Shown one piece after another: positions 35,360 through 48,740 of a stretch of DNA of 64,000 bases. Under the pieces are notes generated by a model that saw only the letters and a list, made by a program, of their open reading frames with translations, was not told the DNA's origin and searched no databases. The stretch's first letter is position 1. Each line of letters starts with the position of its first letter. Source of the DNA: Bugula neritina (taxonomy: Eukaryota > Bryozoa > Gymnolaemata > Cheilostomatida > Bugulidae). The translations under genes were made by a program, and so were the position numbers. The DNA is taken from NCBI GenBank assembly GCA_964035545.1, contig OZ037768.1:16585375-16649374 (forward strand), given 5' to 3'.

Positions 35360-36660
35360 CTACACATAACATAACATAGTATTATGCATAGTTATATGTT
35401 CGAATATGATTAAATAATTTTTATTCAGATGCAAGTTCTTATAATATACATCTCCTACACTATAAAAAGTGGTGTGTTTGCAGTGTATATTTAGCTTACG
35501 GAAATTCATATTATATTACTATTATTTATATTCTCAATAATTATACTACACTTACTGATTATCACTGATACGGTAGACTGATAGGCCCATCATAATTACA
35601 GAAGTCAAAATTAGTCCAGTCCAATCCAAACCTACAAAGTAAAATTTGAATCTTGCATAAGTATAAGTTAAACTTGAACAGCAGCCACATAAAATATAAA
35701 CGATATGCACTATGAGATTTTAATGCCGTTTGATTCTTACACTACAGTTTCAGATAAATAGCTAGTTTATAAAAACATATATGTAATTTTTTTTCTATAT
35801 TAAACTAAAGTACTAAAATCGTAGTTTTCATTAGTTTAGTGTTAAAATGTTGTTTAGCTTTGATTAATTTGCTAAAAATATACCATATACTAAATATATA
35901 AAAATGTTTCACCTGCATTTTGAAGATCAAATCACACAATAAGTAAGACAGCAGCTATATGATTATAAAGTCAAATTGTACAATAGTCTTAATAAATCTG
36001 AGAAATAGCTTCTATAGAGAAAAATTATTCGCAGAATTTTATTTGAACAAAGTTTAAGATGAATTCAACAATCAGAATGTAAGCAATGGCAGTCATGGCA
36101 ACAAGCTTCGATTTTTGAAATTAAATTTATTAATAAAAACACTCTATCTTATATGATATGCAATGCTAATGTTACATTTTTTGTATCAACAATATTAGTA
36201 TATTTATTATCTTTAATGTACAAAAATGGAAAATTTGTAAAATTAGCACAATAATAATACACTTACATATAATATGACATATTTAAGAGGAAATCAATAA
36301 CTTTAGAAAGTGGGTAGGCAACTTCCAATTAATGTATGGTTTACCAATTGATAGCCTACTATGTGATTAATTTTGCAACTTTTAATAAAAAATTTTTGGT
36401 CACATATAATTGTTGTCAAGGAGCAAGTGCAATCTGCACATCTAAATAAAGACATGCGGAAATGTGTATTTAGTGTTTAGGTTCAAATAAGGCAATATTT
36501 TAATTATATGAAAAATTATATTAAAGAAAATGAGCAGTGTTTATTTGGAGCTATTTATAAAATGGCATATTGAGAAGAGGGTGGGCAACTTTAATTTGAT
36601 GCACATTTTGTTATAGAAATGACCAACAAAAATAGTTGGGAAATGCGTAGGTTGTAACTT
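35360..36660. repeat. Repeat unit copy near 36 kb (flank)
   Basis: Shares sequence with the other units, including CTTCAAAATGCAG/GTGAAA on the minus strand at about 35,915. The block at 36,090-36,220 (CATGGCAACAAGCTTCGATT) matches 11,150 and 25,030. No intact gene is seen. Confidence 0.5.
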
Positions 36661-36666
36661 CGATTT

Positions 36667-36772
36667 AAGGTAGGTTCTACATTTTACAATCTACATAATC
36701 TACATTCTACATTCTACATTCTACAATCTACATTCTACATTCTACAATCTACATTCTACATTCAACCTATAG
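36667..36772. repeat. Minisatellite of ATTCTACA-like units
   Basis: About a dozen units of 7-8 bp (CTACATT, CTACAAT) in tandem. Confidence 0.8.
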
Positions 36773-37599
36773 AATGATCAAAAGTTGCAGTCATGGTACC
36801 AGGATGACTTATTTCAAAATAGTTCATATCATTTTCAGCTTTAAAAGCATTTTTTAAAGACATAAGAGAAAGAAGCATGGTACTCCTTTTCAATAAATTA
36901 CTTTAAAATGTACAATAAATTGTATTCTTCTATAGTTATTGATGTATTGTACATAAATGACTTAGGTTTGTACTTAACATCATTTGTGCATATCTATTTT
37001 ATTTAATTAAATTGATTAAAAGTTCTTTAAGGGTTTGGTCTTCATTCGAAAACAAGAGTTGAATGAATAAATATTTCCTCCAATGATAATTGACCGGTTT
37101 CAAATAATGGGAGTTGTGTTCACCATTTTATCAATAAAGTCATAGTTGAACTTGTGCTTTTACTCATTCACAATGTGTAAACCGCAGACAACTTAATTTG
37201 TAAGACTATAAACTTACCCAGCCAAGTACTTGGAAATAGTTCAATTGCTATCACCAACCCAAACCCAATATGTTAGAGCTCTTATTGATGCAGAGTCCAG
37301 ATATTTTTCTTCTCGATAATCATATGTATGATAATGGACTGAAGGAAAGTCATATCTGTTGGCCAACAAATAATATATACACATAATTAACTAAAATAGA
37401 CTGCAACACATTTGAGCTAAACAAATATCTGCTGAATTATAATTGTAGTGCCAATGATATAGTTGCAAATGCATATGTTCAAGAAAGCATTAAATATATG
37501 TACATTAACATGTGCATTGTATAATAATTCCATATTTTAGCAACCGTCTAATAAAAATATGTTGTGATAATTATTATTACTAACAGTTTAATAGGAATT

Positions 37600-37907
37600 C
37601 TAAAATATCTTTGTGTTGATAGAAATTGGATTATCCAGATTGATTGTGGGAAACGAAATGACCGAGTTCACAGAAAGAATATTCTGATTTTGAGTAAAGT
37701 CTTCAATGGTGACAGGAGTTACCTTCTCAACATCATCCCATAAATAAGTGTCAGGTACTGCAGCTGACATACTGAGAAAGTGTTGAGTTTCTTTAGTCTT
37801 TAAAATCACTGAACCAGTGTTATATTGCCATACACCATGTTCAAAGATATGATTTGTTTCTTGCTCATAGTGATTAGGTGTTGCAAGAATTGCTTGATGT
37901 TCAATAA
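37600..37907 (-). pseudogene. Zinc-finger gene D, truncated exon 2
   Basis: After TTGTAG the exon is open (FEHGVWQYNTGS, ETQHFLSM, LWDDVEKVTPVTIEDF, PISINTK). It then breaks off at about 37,605, before the SEVISEAFQVLG block, into unrelated sequence with a stop. No zinc-finger exon follows on this strand, so this copy has lost its DNA-binding part. Confidence 0.8.
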
Positions 37908-38050
37908 CTACAACACAGCAAAGACTTATTAGATATTTATACTTATATAATTATAGACGCATTTACTTAAGTCTTGTTTCCACATGTTGTACACTGTTTA
38001 TAATTATTTAGTGACATATAATTTAAAGTTTTACATAATTTTATACTTAC

Positions 38051-38069
38051 ACAGTGGACACAAAGACAT
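38051..38069 (-). pseudogene. Zinc-finger gene D, exon 1 (19 nt)
   Basis: ATG TCT TTG TGT CCA CTG T and GTAAGT, with the conserved leader CTGTGTACAGATCATCTAGC. The splice site is intact even though the gene is cut off in exon 2. Confidence 0.7.
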
Positions 38070-40741
38070 GCTAGATGATCTGTACACAGCTGATAAGCAT
38101 GAATTGGATCTTAAAAAAAAAGTTGTTAAAAATAAAGTCTACATAAAAATTGCTAGTAAATGTAAACTGAATTAAAAAAAGTTCTACTGTTTATTATCTA
38201 AATACATATATAGTTTACAGCATGAATGATGTAAATAAAATTTACTAGCTTTGTTTTGTGTTGGCTATATAGTTGCAAAGCTTTCAGTAAAAAGCAGCTG
38301 TGTTATATTTAAATGCTGCATGATTGAACAATGGTGATAAAGGTTAACTTAGGCCAGAATTATTTTGTGAATAAATAATATGATATTTCAGTTTGGTTTT
38401 GCTAATTTATTGCAAAGATAAAATATATGATAGAAAGTAATATTAAGTTAAATTTGAATTGTAAAGGTTTAAAAACTGAAATTGACACAATTTGATGTTG
38501 ATTTTTCTCACTTAGAAAAACAAATTGGCGGGTTTTTAGGTAGCATTTACGTATGCTATGCTGTTGAATACTAGCCCTTTACATCTTTTTTTCTGAAAAA
38601 TAAAATTCTCAATAGAAATTACTAATAAATGTAAAATAAATTAGAAAAGTTCTACTGATTTTTGTTGTTGCTAGGATCTAATTGTATAGCAAATACAATG
38701 GCTGAATACAAAAAGGTACCTTTCAATAACTATAGGTTATGGTTGGATGATAATAAGATAGAATGCTTTACAGCGATAATTTTCCTGTTTATATAGAGAA
38801 CTGGTTGTCTGCAGTTTAGAGTAAAAACTGCATGACTTGTTGAATTTCAGGGTTAAAGTAAAATAGAAGCTTGTCAGTTATTTCTAAAATTTTCTACATC
38901 TTGTTTGCAATAATTAAATGTTATGCTTTTAACAGTTATAAGTAGAATATGTGACTCACATGTGCAATAATAATAACGTGAAACAGCTTAAAAACTTAGT
39001 GATGGTTTGAGTGCTAATTTTACAAAATGTTAATTTTGGTGTACAAACAGAAACAAATATGCTATTTTTGTTGACAAAAGGAATGTAACATTAGCATAAT
39101 CATATAAAATAGAGTAGTTTTGATAATATCTAAATTAATTTCAACAATCAAAGTTTGTTGCTATGACTGCCATTGTTTACATTCTGATTGTTGTACTTAT
39201 GTTAAACTTTGTTCAAAAGAAATTCTGCTGCTAAATTCTTTCCAGCTCTTCAGCAGATTTATTAAAACTATTGTACAATTCGATTTTATAACTGTTTAGC
39301 TGCTGTCTTACTTATTGTGTGATTTGCTCTTCAAAATGCAGGTGAGCCATTTTTATATATTGCTATTCTGTGAGCAGATAAATCAAAACTATAAACATTT
39401 AATCACATTAATCACTTTAATCATTTTAATTAGTATAAAAAACAAGTGTATATCAATGTTCATTATGTGCAAATGAACTTATAAGCATCTGACTGAGTAA
39501 CGGGAGGATTAATTGAAGAAACTTGTGTTAAGTTTGCGTGGAAATCTATTCTGAGGATGTTTCACCACAGTTAATTGTTGACATGTCTGTGATCAATTGG
39601 TTAGCTACACAACATTTGTAAAATAATTGAAGATTTTCGTTTATCTTAAGAATTTCATTGTTTACGTTTTTTGGTTCTATAAAACAACTAGGATCATATG
39701 CATGTAGATATGGGCTAGGCTTCCTAAACTGTGACTCTGTAAAACCTGTGAATTAATAATAGTTTGTGCCTAGAAAGAATCTTTATGAGGTTTTTCTCGC
39801 TTGAGTACAGTTGATTAGATAGCTTTTGAGTCTCTTCATTGTTTTATCAATGCAATTATTTTTTTTAACTTTTAAAATAAACTAAACTTTTAGTAACCAA
39901 ACAGGGTCCAATGGTTTGCTAATATCTATTAAAATTCCTAAAATTAAAGTTCTATAGATAAAAGCTGTGAGAGTATTGTTAGTAAATTGTATCAGCTCTA
40001 TCAATATTATTTTCTAAAGCCATATTGATTTGCTTTGAATAGCTCATTATTTTTCAAAATGTCTATTATTTGTTAATTCATTAGTTTTTCTAACATTCTA
40101 CTAAAAATAGAAAAAATAGAAATATACCTGTAATTTTCTGCAGATATCATAGAACCTGTTTAAAACCAGATTTATTCTTGGACATTTCAGTTTTGATAAA
40201 AAAATAGCTGTTTGTATACAAAGATATTTTTGCAAAATGTTTTGCATGAAATATTATTATTTTTGCTGATATACTATGTACTCAAGCTATGATGCTAAAA
40301 CTTCCAGTGCAGTGAGCTCTCATACTCAATCTGTGATCTGAGAGTAGATGTTTGTGGTGCAACAGATAAACATACATGAAATAACATTGCTGAGTCAACT
40401 TAACAAGACATATAAAAATATACACATCATGTTAACTGTAGTGAACAGTTTTTATAAATATTAATAGTCTGAAGGAAACTCATCTTTGATATTTGGGATA
40501 CTTAGTTTATTAGTTAGCTAATATAGAGATCAAAATGTCAATTCACGGCTCTTTAGCAGTGACTGTATTTGTCTGTTTTGGTTGCCTTCCTTGACCTTCT
40601 CGCCAACTCATATCTTTTGGTTAACAGTTAGATTACTTTAAAGATCAAAATTCAATATCACTTGATTGTTTAGTGTTCTTTCTTTTCAGCTGAAGTTTTT
40701 GAAGAGTATTCACTTAAAACACCACCAAGCAACAAGCTTTA

Positions 40742-40923
40742 TTACACCAAAGAAAGCTGATCTAAGTTACATCTGATAAAACCGGTTAATCTCGGTTTCA
40801 TACAACCATATTCTTCATCATCTGAGACTTTTATGTCTGATATGAAAGGAGAGACTAACATAGTTGATCCTACAGATTCACAGTCACTGCTTTCTTGACG
40901 TTCTCTTCCAAACATTTCTGCAG
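40742..40923 (-). CDS. Acidic terminal exon, type Y2b
   Basis: After GTATTTTTAG: AEMFGRERQESSDCESVGS, SPFISDIKVSDDEEYGC, KPRLTGF, ending QLSLV and stop. One of four acidic exons in a row on this strand. Confidence 0.4.
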
Positions 40924-40979
40924 CTAAAAATACAAAAAGTGCACTCATTTGCCTGAAAGACCACTAAAAAGTTGAACTT

Positions 40980-41163
40980 TGTTATATCAAGGGGGTTGTA
41001 TAAAATACTTTTGATAAAACCGGTCAATCTTGATTTTACACAACCATATTTTTCATCATCTGAAACTTCTATGTCTGATATGAAAGGAGAGACTGGCATA
41101 GTTAAGCTCCGTGATTCATAGTCACTGCTTTCTTCAAGTTCTCTTCCAAACATTTCTGCAGCT
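40980..41163 (-). CDS. Acidic terminal exon, type Y2a
   Basis: After GTATTTTTAG: AEMFGRELEESSDYESRS, PVSPFISDIEVSDDEKYGC, KSRLTGF. The frame stays open past the usual end and into the next repeat, so the exact stop is unclear. Confidence 0.4.
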
Positions 41164-41293
41164 AAAAATACATAAAGTGCATCCAATTGCATCTAAGACC
41201 ACCAAATTATGGGACTTTGTTATATCAACAAACTTTTGATATGCTTTAGAAAAGCTGCCAACAGTTCATGATATGCATCCATGTGAAGGACAG

Positions 41294-41498
41294 TCAAATT
41301 GTGGGCTTTGTTAGACCAAAAAACTTGTATAAGATACATCTTATAAAACCAGCTAACGTTGGTGTCATATAGTCATAGTCTTGTTTATCTGGCATAGCTG
41401 TGCCCACAGATTCACAGTCACTGCTCTCTTCAAGTTCTCTTCCAATCATCTCTGGGTACCAAGTCCTCATGTGTTTTGGACATTTGTTCTGAGACTTC
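41294..41498 (-). CDS. Acidic terminal exon, type Y1, copy 4
   Basis: After GTGTAATTAG/G: KSQNKCPKHMRTWYPEMIG, RELEESSDCESVGTAM, PDKQDYDYMTPTLAGF, ending TKPTI and stop. It shares the PDKQDYD variant with the copy at 27.0 kb. Confidence 0.45.
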
Positions 41499-41744
41499 CT
41501 AATTACACAACGAAGAACAAAAATATGGTCTTGGAAGTGATTTAATGACACACAGTTATACATAACACTTTGTTGGTATTATTTATGAGATAGTTAACTG
41601 CATGTAAGGAAAATTCGAGTTGTTTTTCAAAATAGTGCAATGCTTCTAGTAGTAGAAAATCAAACATGCAGTATTAAAAGCTTTAACACAGGTTACATGT
41701 GTGTGTTTGACATACTTTTCATCCTACATCCTTATATCACCATT

Positions 41745-41961
41745 CCTGAGGTGGAAGGTGTTGGATTATGAGCAGATAATGAGTCACTATTTCCATATTC
41801 TCTTCTCTACTGATTCTATTCTTTCTCAAGATCAGACACATAAGGTGACATAGACATGGAGTCAATATATTCATGGTCAGGTTCACTCATCTCTCCATCA
41901 TCATTCTTTCCTGGATACCAGGTTTTCATGCGTCTTAGAGGGAGAGTTTCTTGTTGGGACT
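41745..41961 (-). pseudogene. Acidic terminal exon, type X, copy 4 (damaged)
   Basis: SQQETLPLRRMKTWYPG, EMSEPDHEYIDSMSMSPYVSDLE is followed by a stop after missing bases in the GAGAGAAAG region. The acceptor is GTAAG, as at 9,975. Confidence 0.5.
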
Positions 41962-42718
41962 TACGCATAAGATAATGCTCAAATTATATGTTTAAATAAC
42001 TTACATTCATATGCAAGTTTTATATACATCCCTAGACTTCAAAGAAGTGGCGTGTTTGCAGCTTGTTTTAGCTTTTAAAAGATAATTGCTAGTATATATC
42101 ATCATTATTATTTATATTCTCACTAACTCTATACTATACTTACTGAGTATTACTAATACAGTAAGCTGACAAGCCAGGTTTCAGTTCAGAAGTCAGAAAT
42201 TATCCAATCCCAACCTACTAAATATGTTTTATATCTTGCATATGCATGTATAATCATTTATATTTCAATAAAAGCAATGTAAAATACGGAAGATATGCAC
42301 TAACAGAGTTGATAGCAGTTTGATCCTTAATCTACAGTTTTTGATATAAGCAACTTAATCTTATGAAAAATAGATATGAAAATTGGTTTTATATTGAGCT
42401 AAACTACCACTGTATTTAAGTACTAAAAATTGCACATTTCAATAGCTTAATTTTTAAATGTTTGCTAGCTTTGGTTAATTTGGTAAAAGAATAGTATACC
42501 TATTATGATATCAACATCATCAAATGAAATAAATATGATTTAGCTGCATTTTAGAAAGCAAATATATCACAATGTGTATTCAGTCAAATACATTCAAGTT
42601 CCCTCAATGATATAATGTATACCTAATATCATGACTATATCCATGGTTACCAGCAGCAGAGTGTTTTGTATGTTGTATAAAGCAGCAAATAGATTATCAA
42701 TTTTCCTTTTTTGTGAAG

Positions 42719-42833
42719 TTGTTGGCATCAATCAACCCTCATCAAGGCAAGATGTGCATCACAGGACAAACAGAAGTAGAACACTTCAATGAGTCATGTC
42801 AGTTAGAGAACACAGGCCACGCTCATTATCTGA
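42719..42833 (+). CDS. Small duplicated exon, unknown function (second copy)
   Basis: After TTTTTTGTGAAG, 38 codons (LLASINPHQGKMCITGQ, TEVEHFNESCQLE) end at CTGA/GTGAGT, a consensus donor. It is the inverted partner of 9,064-9,175. The donor here is stronger than in the other copy. Confidence 0.35.
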
Positions 42834-42999
42834 GTGAGTATATAAGTGTTTTGACAGAAATAATAAATTCTCGGACTATAAAGTTTCTAACTTTACTACT
42901 TGGGTAATGTTGTCACAGATAATAAATACACTCTAGTAATATTACTTCTCTAACTTTATTAAATGTTTGCACTTCAAAAAGTAACTGTTAATGATGACG

Positions 43000-44182
<1,183 letters not shown>

Positions 44183-44406
44183 GTATTGACTGCTTAACAC
44201 AAAACAATATTCATTATGAATTATATGGAACAATCTTCTAATTTTCACTGACCTTTTTGTAAGACAAAAGGACAGTATATAATACATTAACAATACACCT
44301 TATCCTTGAGGAACACTCATTAATGGAATGTTTGTTCAAACAATTAGAAGTATCAGGAATGCAAAATAAATAATTTACTGCAAATCAAAGAATTTTATTT
44401 ACGGGC

Positions 44407-44692
<286 letters not shown>

Positions 44693-44929
44693 GATCAAAT
44701 AATCTATTTTAGCATTTTGGCAATTGATTTCAAAGCAAATGTTTATTGCAATGAAAGTAATATGAAGCAATTTGGTTATAACATACGTTTTGAAGTTCAA
44801 TTCCAAGAAATGTTTTTTTAAAGATTATTTTATACAGTGTTGCATAATATTACACATTGTAGTGCAATTGATTTTATTTTAATAATAATATACATAATTT
44901 ATGTGGTCAAAAAGTCAGGAAAGATCTCC

Positions 44930-45278
44930 AATCCTCCGGAATACGCATTCCGGAGTTATCTTCTTTTACCTTTATTTTAATTTTTATCGTTTTGCAAAAA
45001 TGTTGATACTGGAAATTTGTTGTCCGAAATTTGGGGTTTCCGAACTTCGGTCTTTTCGAAGTTCAGAACCGCCGATCTTTGGACAACAAAGGATCTTTTG
45101 TGTGTGTCTTTTGATCTGCATGTATAAAAGCAGGCGAGTTCCAGTAGAGATTCAGTCTAGCACTGGAGCTCGCTTGCGAAGACCCGTTTTTTACGCTACT
45201 ATATAAAGACTGATTCTACCTACTACTTCAACACTCCTTGTTTTTGCACTAAGTTACATTCGACCCACAAGTTTATCA
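44930..45278 (+). mobile_element. Probable 5' LTR/leader of a Ty3/gypsy element
   Basis: The sequence becomes GC-richer where homology to 11.4-11.7 kb stops (about 44,927). It has a hairpin CCGGAATACGCATTCCGG and a TATA box (TATAAAAG at about 45,123), and ends ...TTTATCA three bases before the primer-binding site. No TG start or second LTR copy could be placed, so the limits are uncertain. Confidence 0.5.
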
Positions 45279-45281
45279 CTC

Positions 45282-45299
45282 TGGTGGCAGCGGTGGGAT
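45282..45299 (+). promoter_or_regulatory. Primer-binding site, tRNA-Leu
   Basis: TGGTGGCAGCGGTGGGAT is an 18-base exact complement of the CCA-tailed 3' end of animal leucine tRNAs (…ATCCCACCGCTGCCACCA), from my recall of that tRNA. This is where minus-strand synthesis would be primed. Confidence 0.75.
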
Positions 45300-45329
45300 C
45301 TCGAATAACTAAATGCTAAGGAGAACAGG

Positions 45330-45910
45330 ATGGCTCCAGGGGAGGAGGAGAGGACGACTTCTGGAGCATTGGAGACACCAACCCTCACTGTTGAGGCTTT
45401 GGTTACAGCCTTCCAGACATTGCAGGGGAGGAGTCAGGCGCCACCTGGTGACAGGTACCACCTCAAGCCCCGATTTTTGGAGGTGAAGGGGATATCGAGC
45501 AGTTCATCTTTGAGTTTGAAGATGTGGCCACCATTGCTGAATGGCCAGCCCAGGTGCGCATCCTGCAACTCCAGGCCTGTTTGACAGGCCGGGCCAAGAG
45601 TTTTGCTCTAGAACCTGATGAGGCTCACATCCTGCGAGCCCTCAGGACCCGGTTTGGCCTGATGTCTGAAGAGGCTTCGGATCGCCTACAGGCCATGAGA
45701 AGGAACCGAAGTACGTCGCTAGAGTATCACGTGAATGCGGTAGAATGCATAGCTCAGGCTGCTTTCAGCCATGCCATGGGCACAGAGAGGAAACGCCTGG
45801 TATACAACGCGTTTTTCCGGAGTATCAACGATCCTGTTCTGCAACGCTACTGGCTGGCCGCGAAGGTCAGCAGTTTGGAAGAAGCCTATTTTCAGGTAGA
45901 ATGGCTTTAA
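45330..45910 (+). pseudogene. Ty3/gypsy gag (frameshifted)
   Basis: ATG at 45330 opens one frame. The conserved capsid-like part (FEFEDVATIAEWP, LTGRAK, TRFGL, YHVNAVECIAQAAF) is in another frame from about 45,480. The switch lies at a T run near 45,473, consistent with one lost base. It stops at TAA 45908-45910. A related but older copy of this gag is at 59,938. Confidence 0.75.
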
Positions 45911-46278
45911 GTGGCGGGCTTCTTCGTCCACCAGGTGGCCGAAGAGAACAAAAAGGCCGCCACGCCTTCTACTCCACGAGTGTGAGCAGCAACAACCTAG
46001 TTACCAAGCAAGTGCAGCTCACTACGTTGATAGACATGGTAAAGGGTTTGCAGGCTACGGTGACTAAGTTGCAACTATACCAGGCGGATAGGCGGACTCC
46101 CCGATAGAGGGACGACCCTGTCCGTTCCTCCCTGCCCACCTGCTGGAGGTGTGGCACACTGGGGCATGTAAAGAAGGCACTGCCCAAAAGGCCACTGGTC
46201 TTTAAACAGCCGAGGCTCACGATAACTTCCGCCGACCGTGGGCCCCAAGCCAACCCCATTCGGGAGAGGGGTCGGAAG
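45911..46278 (+). pseudogene. End of gag with a broken zinc knuckle
   Basis: Several stops. At 46,141 CWRCGTLGHVKK starts a CCHC nucleocapsid knuckle. The last Cys is one frame off, pointing to an inserted base near 46,180. Confidence 0.6.
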
Positions 46279-47022
46279 ATGACTGAGAGGACCTCTACCG
46301 AACCTGCCGATACCGAGTGGCAGGCACCTCAGAAATTTCGGAGACCAAAAGGTCTACTTGATCCTCCAGCCATGCCAGTCAAAGCCCGGATGGAGTCAGA
46401 AGACAAAGAATGGCAGGCACTTCGGAGATCTCAGAGATTGCAAGGTCTACCCGATCCTCCTGCCTGGCTACTCCGTAACCGGTTCGCTGGGTTGCCCGAG
46501 GAGGTTGTGGAAGACGATTCAGCTTACTCACAAGAGTACCCAAGCCCCCCTCCCAACCTCAGAAAACCCCCATTGTCTCTAAGACAAAGAGGAGGCTCGC
46601 TGTGCAAACTCAAGTTGTGTCTCCCCCAGAGACTAATCGCTCTAGGAGCACCCAACCTTACGGAAGCAGCTACTTCCTGCCTGGAAAAAACTTTGGGTAA
46701 AGCTGCCACATTTTTACTGGACACTGGGTGCACTACAAACCTGCTGAGTAGGCGTCTCTTTGATGCCTTTGGCGCCCGAGAGCCGGCGAGCCTCGAGTCG
46801 TACGAAGGTGCGCATGGTATGGCGGACGAATCATGCATTCCTTTTTACGGCGTCATCACGTTACCTGAACGCGTCCGTGATCAGGTGATTCACGAGACGT
46901 TTATAATCAGCAAGCTGAAGGAGGACACCATCCTGGAGATGCCATTCCTGGAGAAACACCAGTGTCATGAATTTCCAGAAGTCGGCGGTGGTGATGGCTG
47001 GGAAGGAACTGGTCTGTGTTGA
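46279..47022 (+). pseudogene. Ty3/gypsy protease region
   Basis: LLDTGCTTNLLS (DTG at 46720-46728) is a retropepsin active site. It matures Gag-Pol in family members. The preceding part is Pro/Arg-rich linker with an imperfect duplication (EWQAP..FRRPKGLLDPP and EWQALRRSQRLQGLPDPP). The frame ends at TGA 47020-47022, before RT, which lies in another frame. Confidence 0.75.
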
Positions 47023-47494
47023 CAAGTTCGGCCCGCCCTTGGTGGGCAGAGTCCAGATAGTGCGGGACTGCATGGTTCCAGGAAGATCCCAGGCGACTCT
47101 CCGCTGCAGAGTCAACTGTAGGGAGATCGCCGGCCTGGGAGTGATAGAAGAAACGCACGGAGCAATCCGACTGGTAAACACCCTGAATTGGCTAGACTCT
47201 CCGAGAGAACTCCTCGTACAGTGTATCAAGCCTTTCACAGAACCTGTCCGATTATCGGCCGGAGAGCTGGTGGGGAAGTACCACTTCATCCAGGAGGCGA
47301 ATGTGGGTCCAGCAGTGGAAACAGTAACCGACACACAGGGAAACCCCCCATGCACCAGTCAAGGAGCAGTCCCGAAGCATATGGCTGACCTATAAAGTGG
47401 AGCGTGTGGTAACTGTACAAGTAGTACTGAGCGCCAAGTACTGGCTCAACTACTTACGGAGTACAGTTATGTCTTTCGCCGTAGTAATGGAGCC

Positions 47495-48330
47495 ATGTGG
47501 CTGACCAGGATTATCTCCCACGAGATACCCCTGGCAGCTAGCACTACCCCTATCAGGCAGCCAACCCAATGTCTAGGCCCAAAAAAGGAGAATGAGGTTA
47601 GCGGGCAAGTGCAGGATCTTCTCAACCGGGATTTGATTGAGCCTGCCCACGGTGCGTGGAGCTCTCCAGTAGTCCTGGTCAAGAAGAAGGATAGTAGCTG
47701 GAGGTTCTGTGTGGACTACAGCAGACTCAACAGTGTCACCATCCAAGATGCCTACCCTCTCCCACAGATAGATGAGTCTTTGGATGCTCTCACGGGCAAC
47801 ACGTACTTTAGTACTTTGGTTCTGCTTAGTGGGTACTGGCAAGTACCCCTTAGTCTTGATGCCCAGGACAAAGCAGCATTCATTACTCGCAACGTGCTCT
47901 AGAAGTGGAAAGTACTGCCATTTAGACTTACGTCTGCTCTGGCAACTTTCCAACAACTCATGGAGCAGGACCTCAGTGGGCTACACTGGATGACCCTTCT
48001 AATTTATCTGGACGATGTCATTGTTATCTCCCCAGACTTTTCAACTCATGTCAGTCGTCTGCGGGAGATATTTGACCGTCTCCGGGCAGCTGGACTGAAG
48101 TTGAACCTTTTCAAATGTGCGCCCCTGCAGCCGGAGGTCTTGTACCTGGGCCATGTGGTTGGCCGTGATGGGGTCACTACCGACCCGAAAAAGGTACAGG
48201 CTGCGAAGGAGTGGGTTGTCCCTCGCGACCTCTCTGAGTTACGAGTATTCTTGGGCTTAGTAGAATACTATCGGCAGTATATACCTGGCTTTGCAGGGGT
48301 GGCTCAGCCGATAAATCGGGTTGGCCACAG
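47495..48330 (+). pseudogene. Ty3/gypsy reverse transcriptase (broken)
   Basis: SPVVLVKKKDSSWRFCVDY, LPQIDESLDAL, YLDDVIV (YLDD at 48005-48016), KCAPLQPEVLYLGHVV and VEYYRQYIPGFAGVAQPINR are the RT blocks in order. An in-frame TAG at 47900-47902 interrupts the palm just before the LPFRLTSA block. The frame changes near 48,320 toward the RNase H part. It makes cDNA in intact relatives; this copy cannot. Confidence 0.9.
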
Positions 48331-48740
48331 GAGGAGCAGCAGACATTCGACCACCTCAAGCAACAGCTAATGGAGGCGCCAATCCTGATTTAGCCAAGTG
48401 TGGGAGCTGTTCTGTCCCAAGTCCAGGGTGGAAGTGAGGTGGTTGTGGCTTATTATAGCAAGATTATCGCGGCCGCCGAGAAGAACTACTACACCACTAG
48501 GAAGGAGCTCCAGGCACGAGTCAAGGCGGTCAAGCACTTTTGGCCATATCTGCATGGGAGAACGTTCCTATTGCGAACAGACCATGCATCACTGCTATGG
48601 CTGTGTAAATGTGCAAAGCCTTCGAGCCAGGTAGCTCGTTAGCTAGATATTTTTGCTAAGTTCTCTCACCGGATAGAGCACCATGCTGGCCGGAAGCATG
48701 AGAAGGCTGACGGCATGAGTCGTCGGCTGGTAGAGGACTG
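48331..48740 (+). pseudogene. Ty3/gypsy RNase H domain (broken)
   Basis: EEQQTFDHLKQQL, a stop at about 48,391, then GAVLSQVQGGSEVVVAYYS, YYTTRKELQA, RTDHASLLWL, a stop at 48,640, then HHAGRKHEKADGMSRR. These are typical RNase H blocks that degrade the RNA of RNA:DNA hybrids. Confidence 0.8.

Larger units (their letters stand above)
37790..42540. repeat. Repeat unit copy 4
   Basis: Parallel to 23,640-28,130 over its length. It has an extra Y2 exon compared with that copy. No other gene is seen between 38,070 and 40,742. Confidence 0.8.

Noticed and set aside
36667-36772. CRISPR-like array of short repeats
   Set aside because: Units are 7-8 bp with no spacers; it is a minisatellite in an animal genome.
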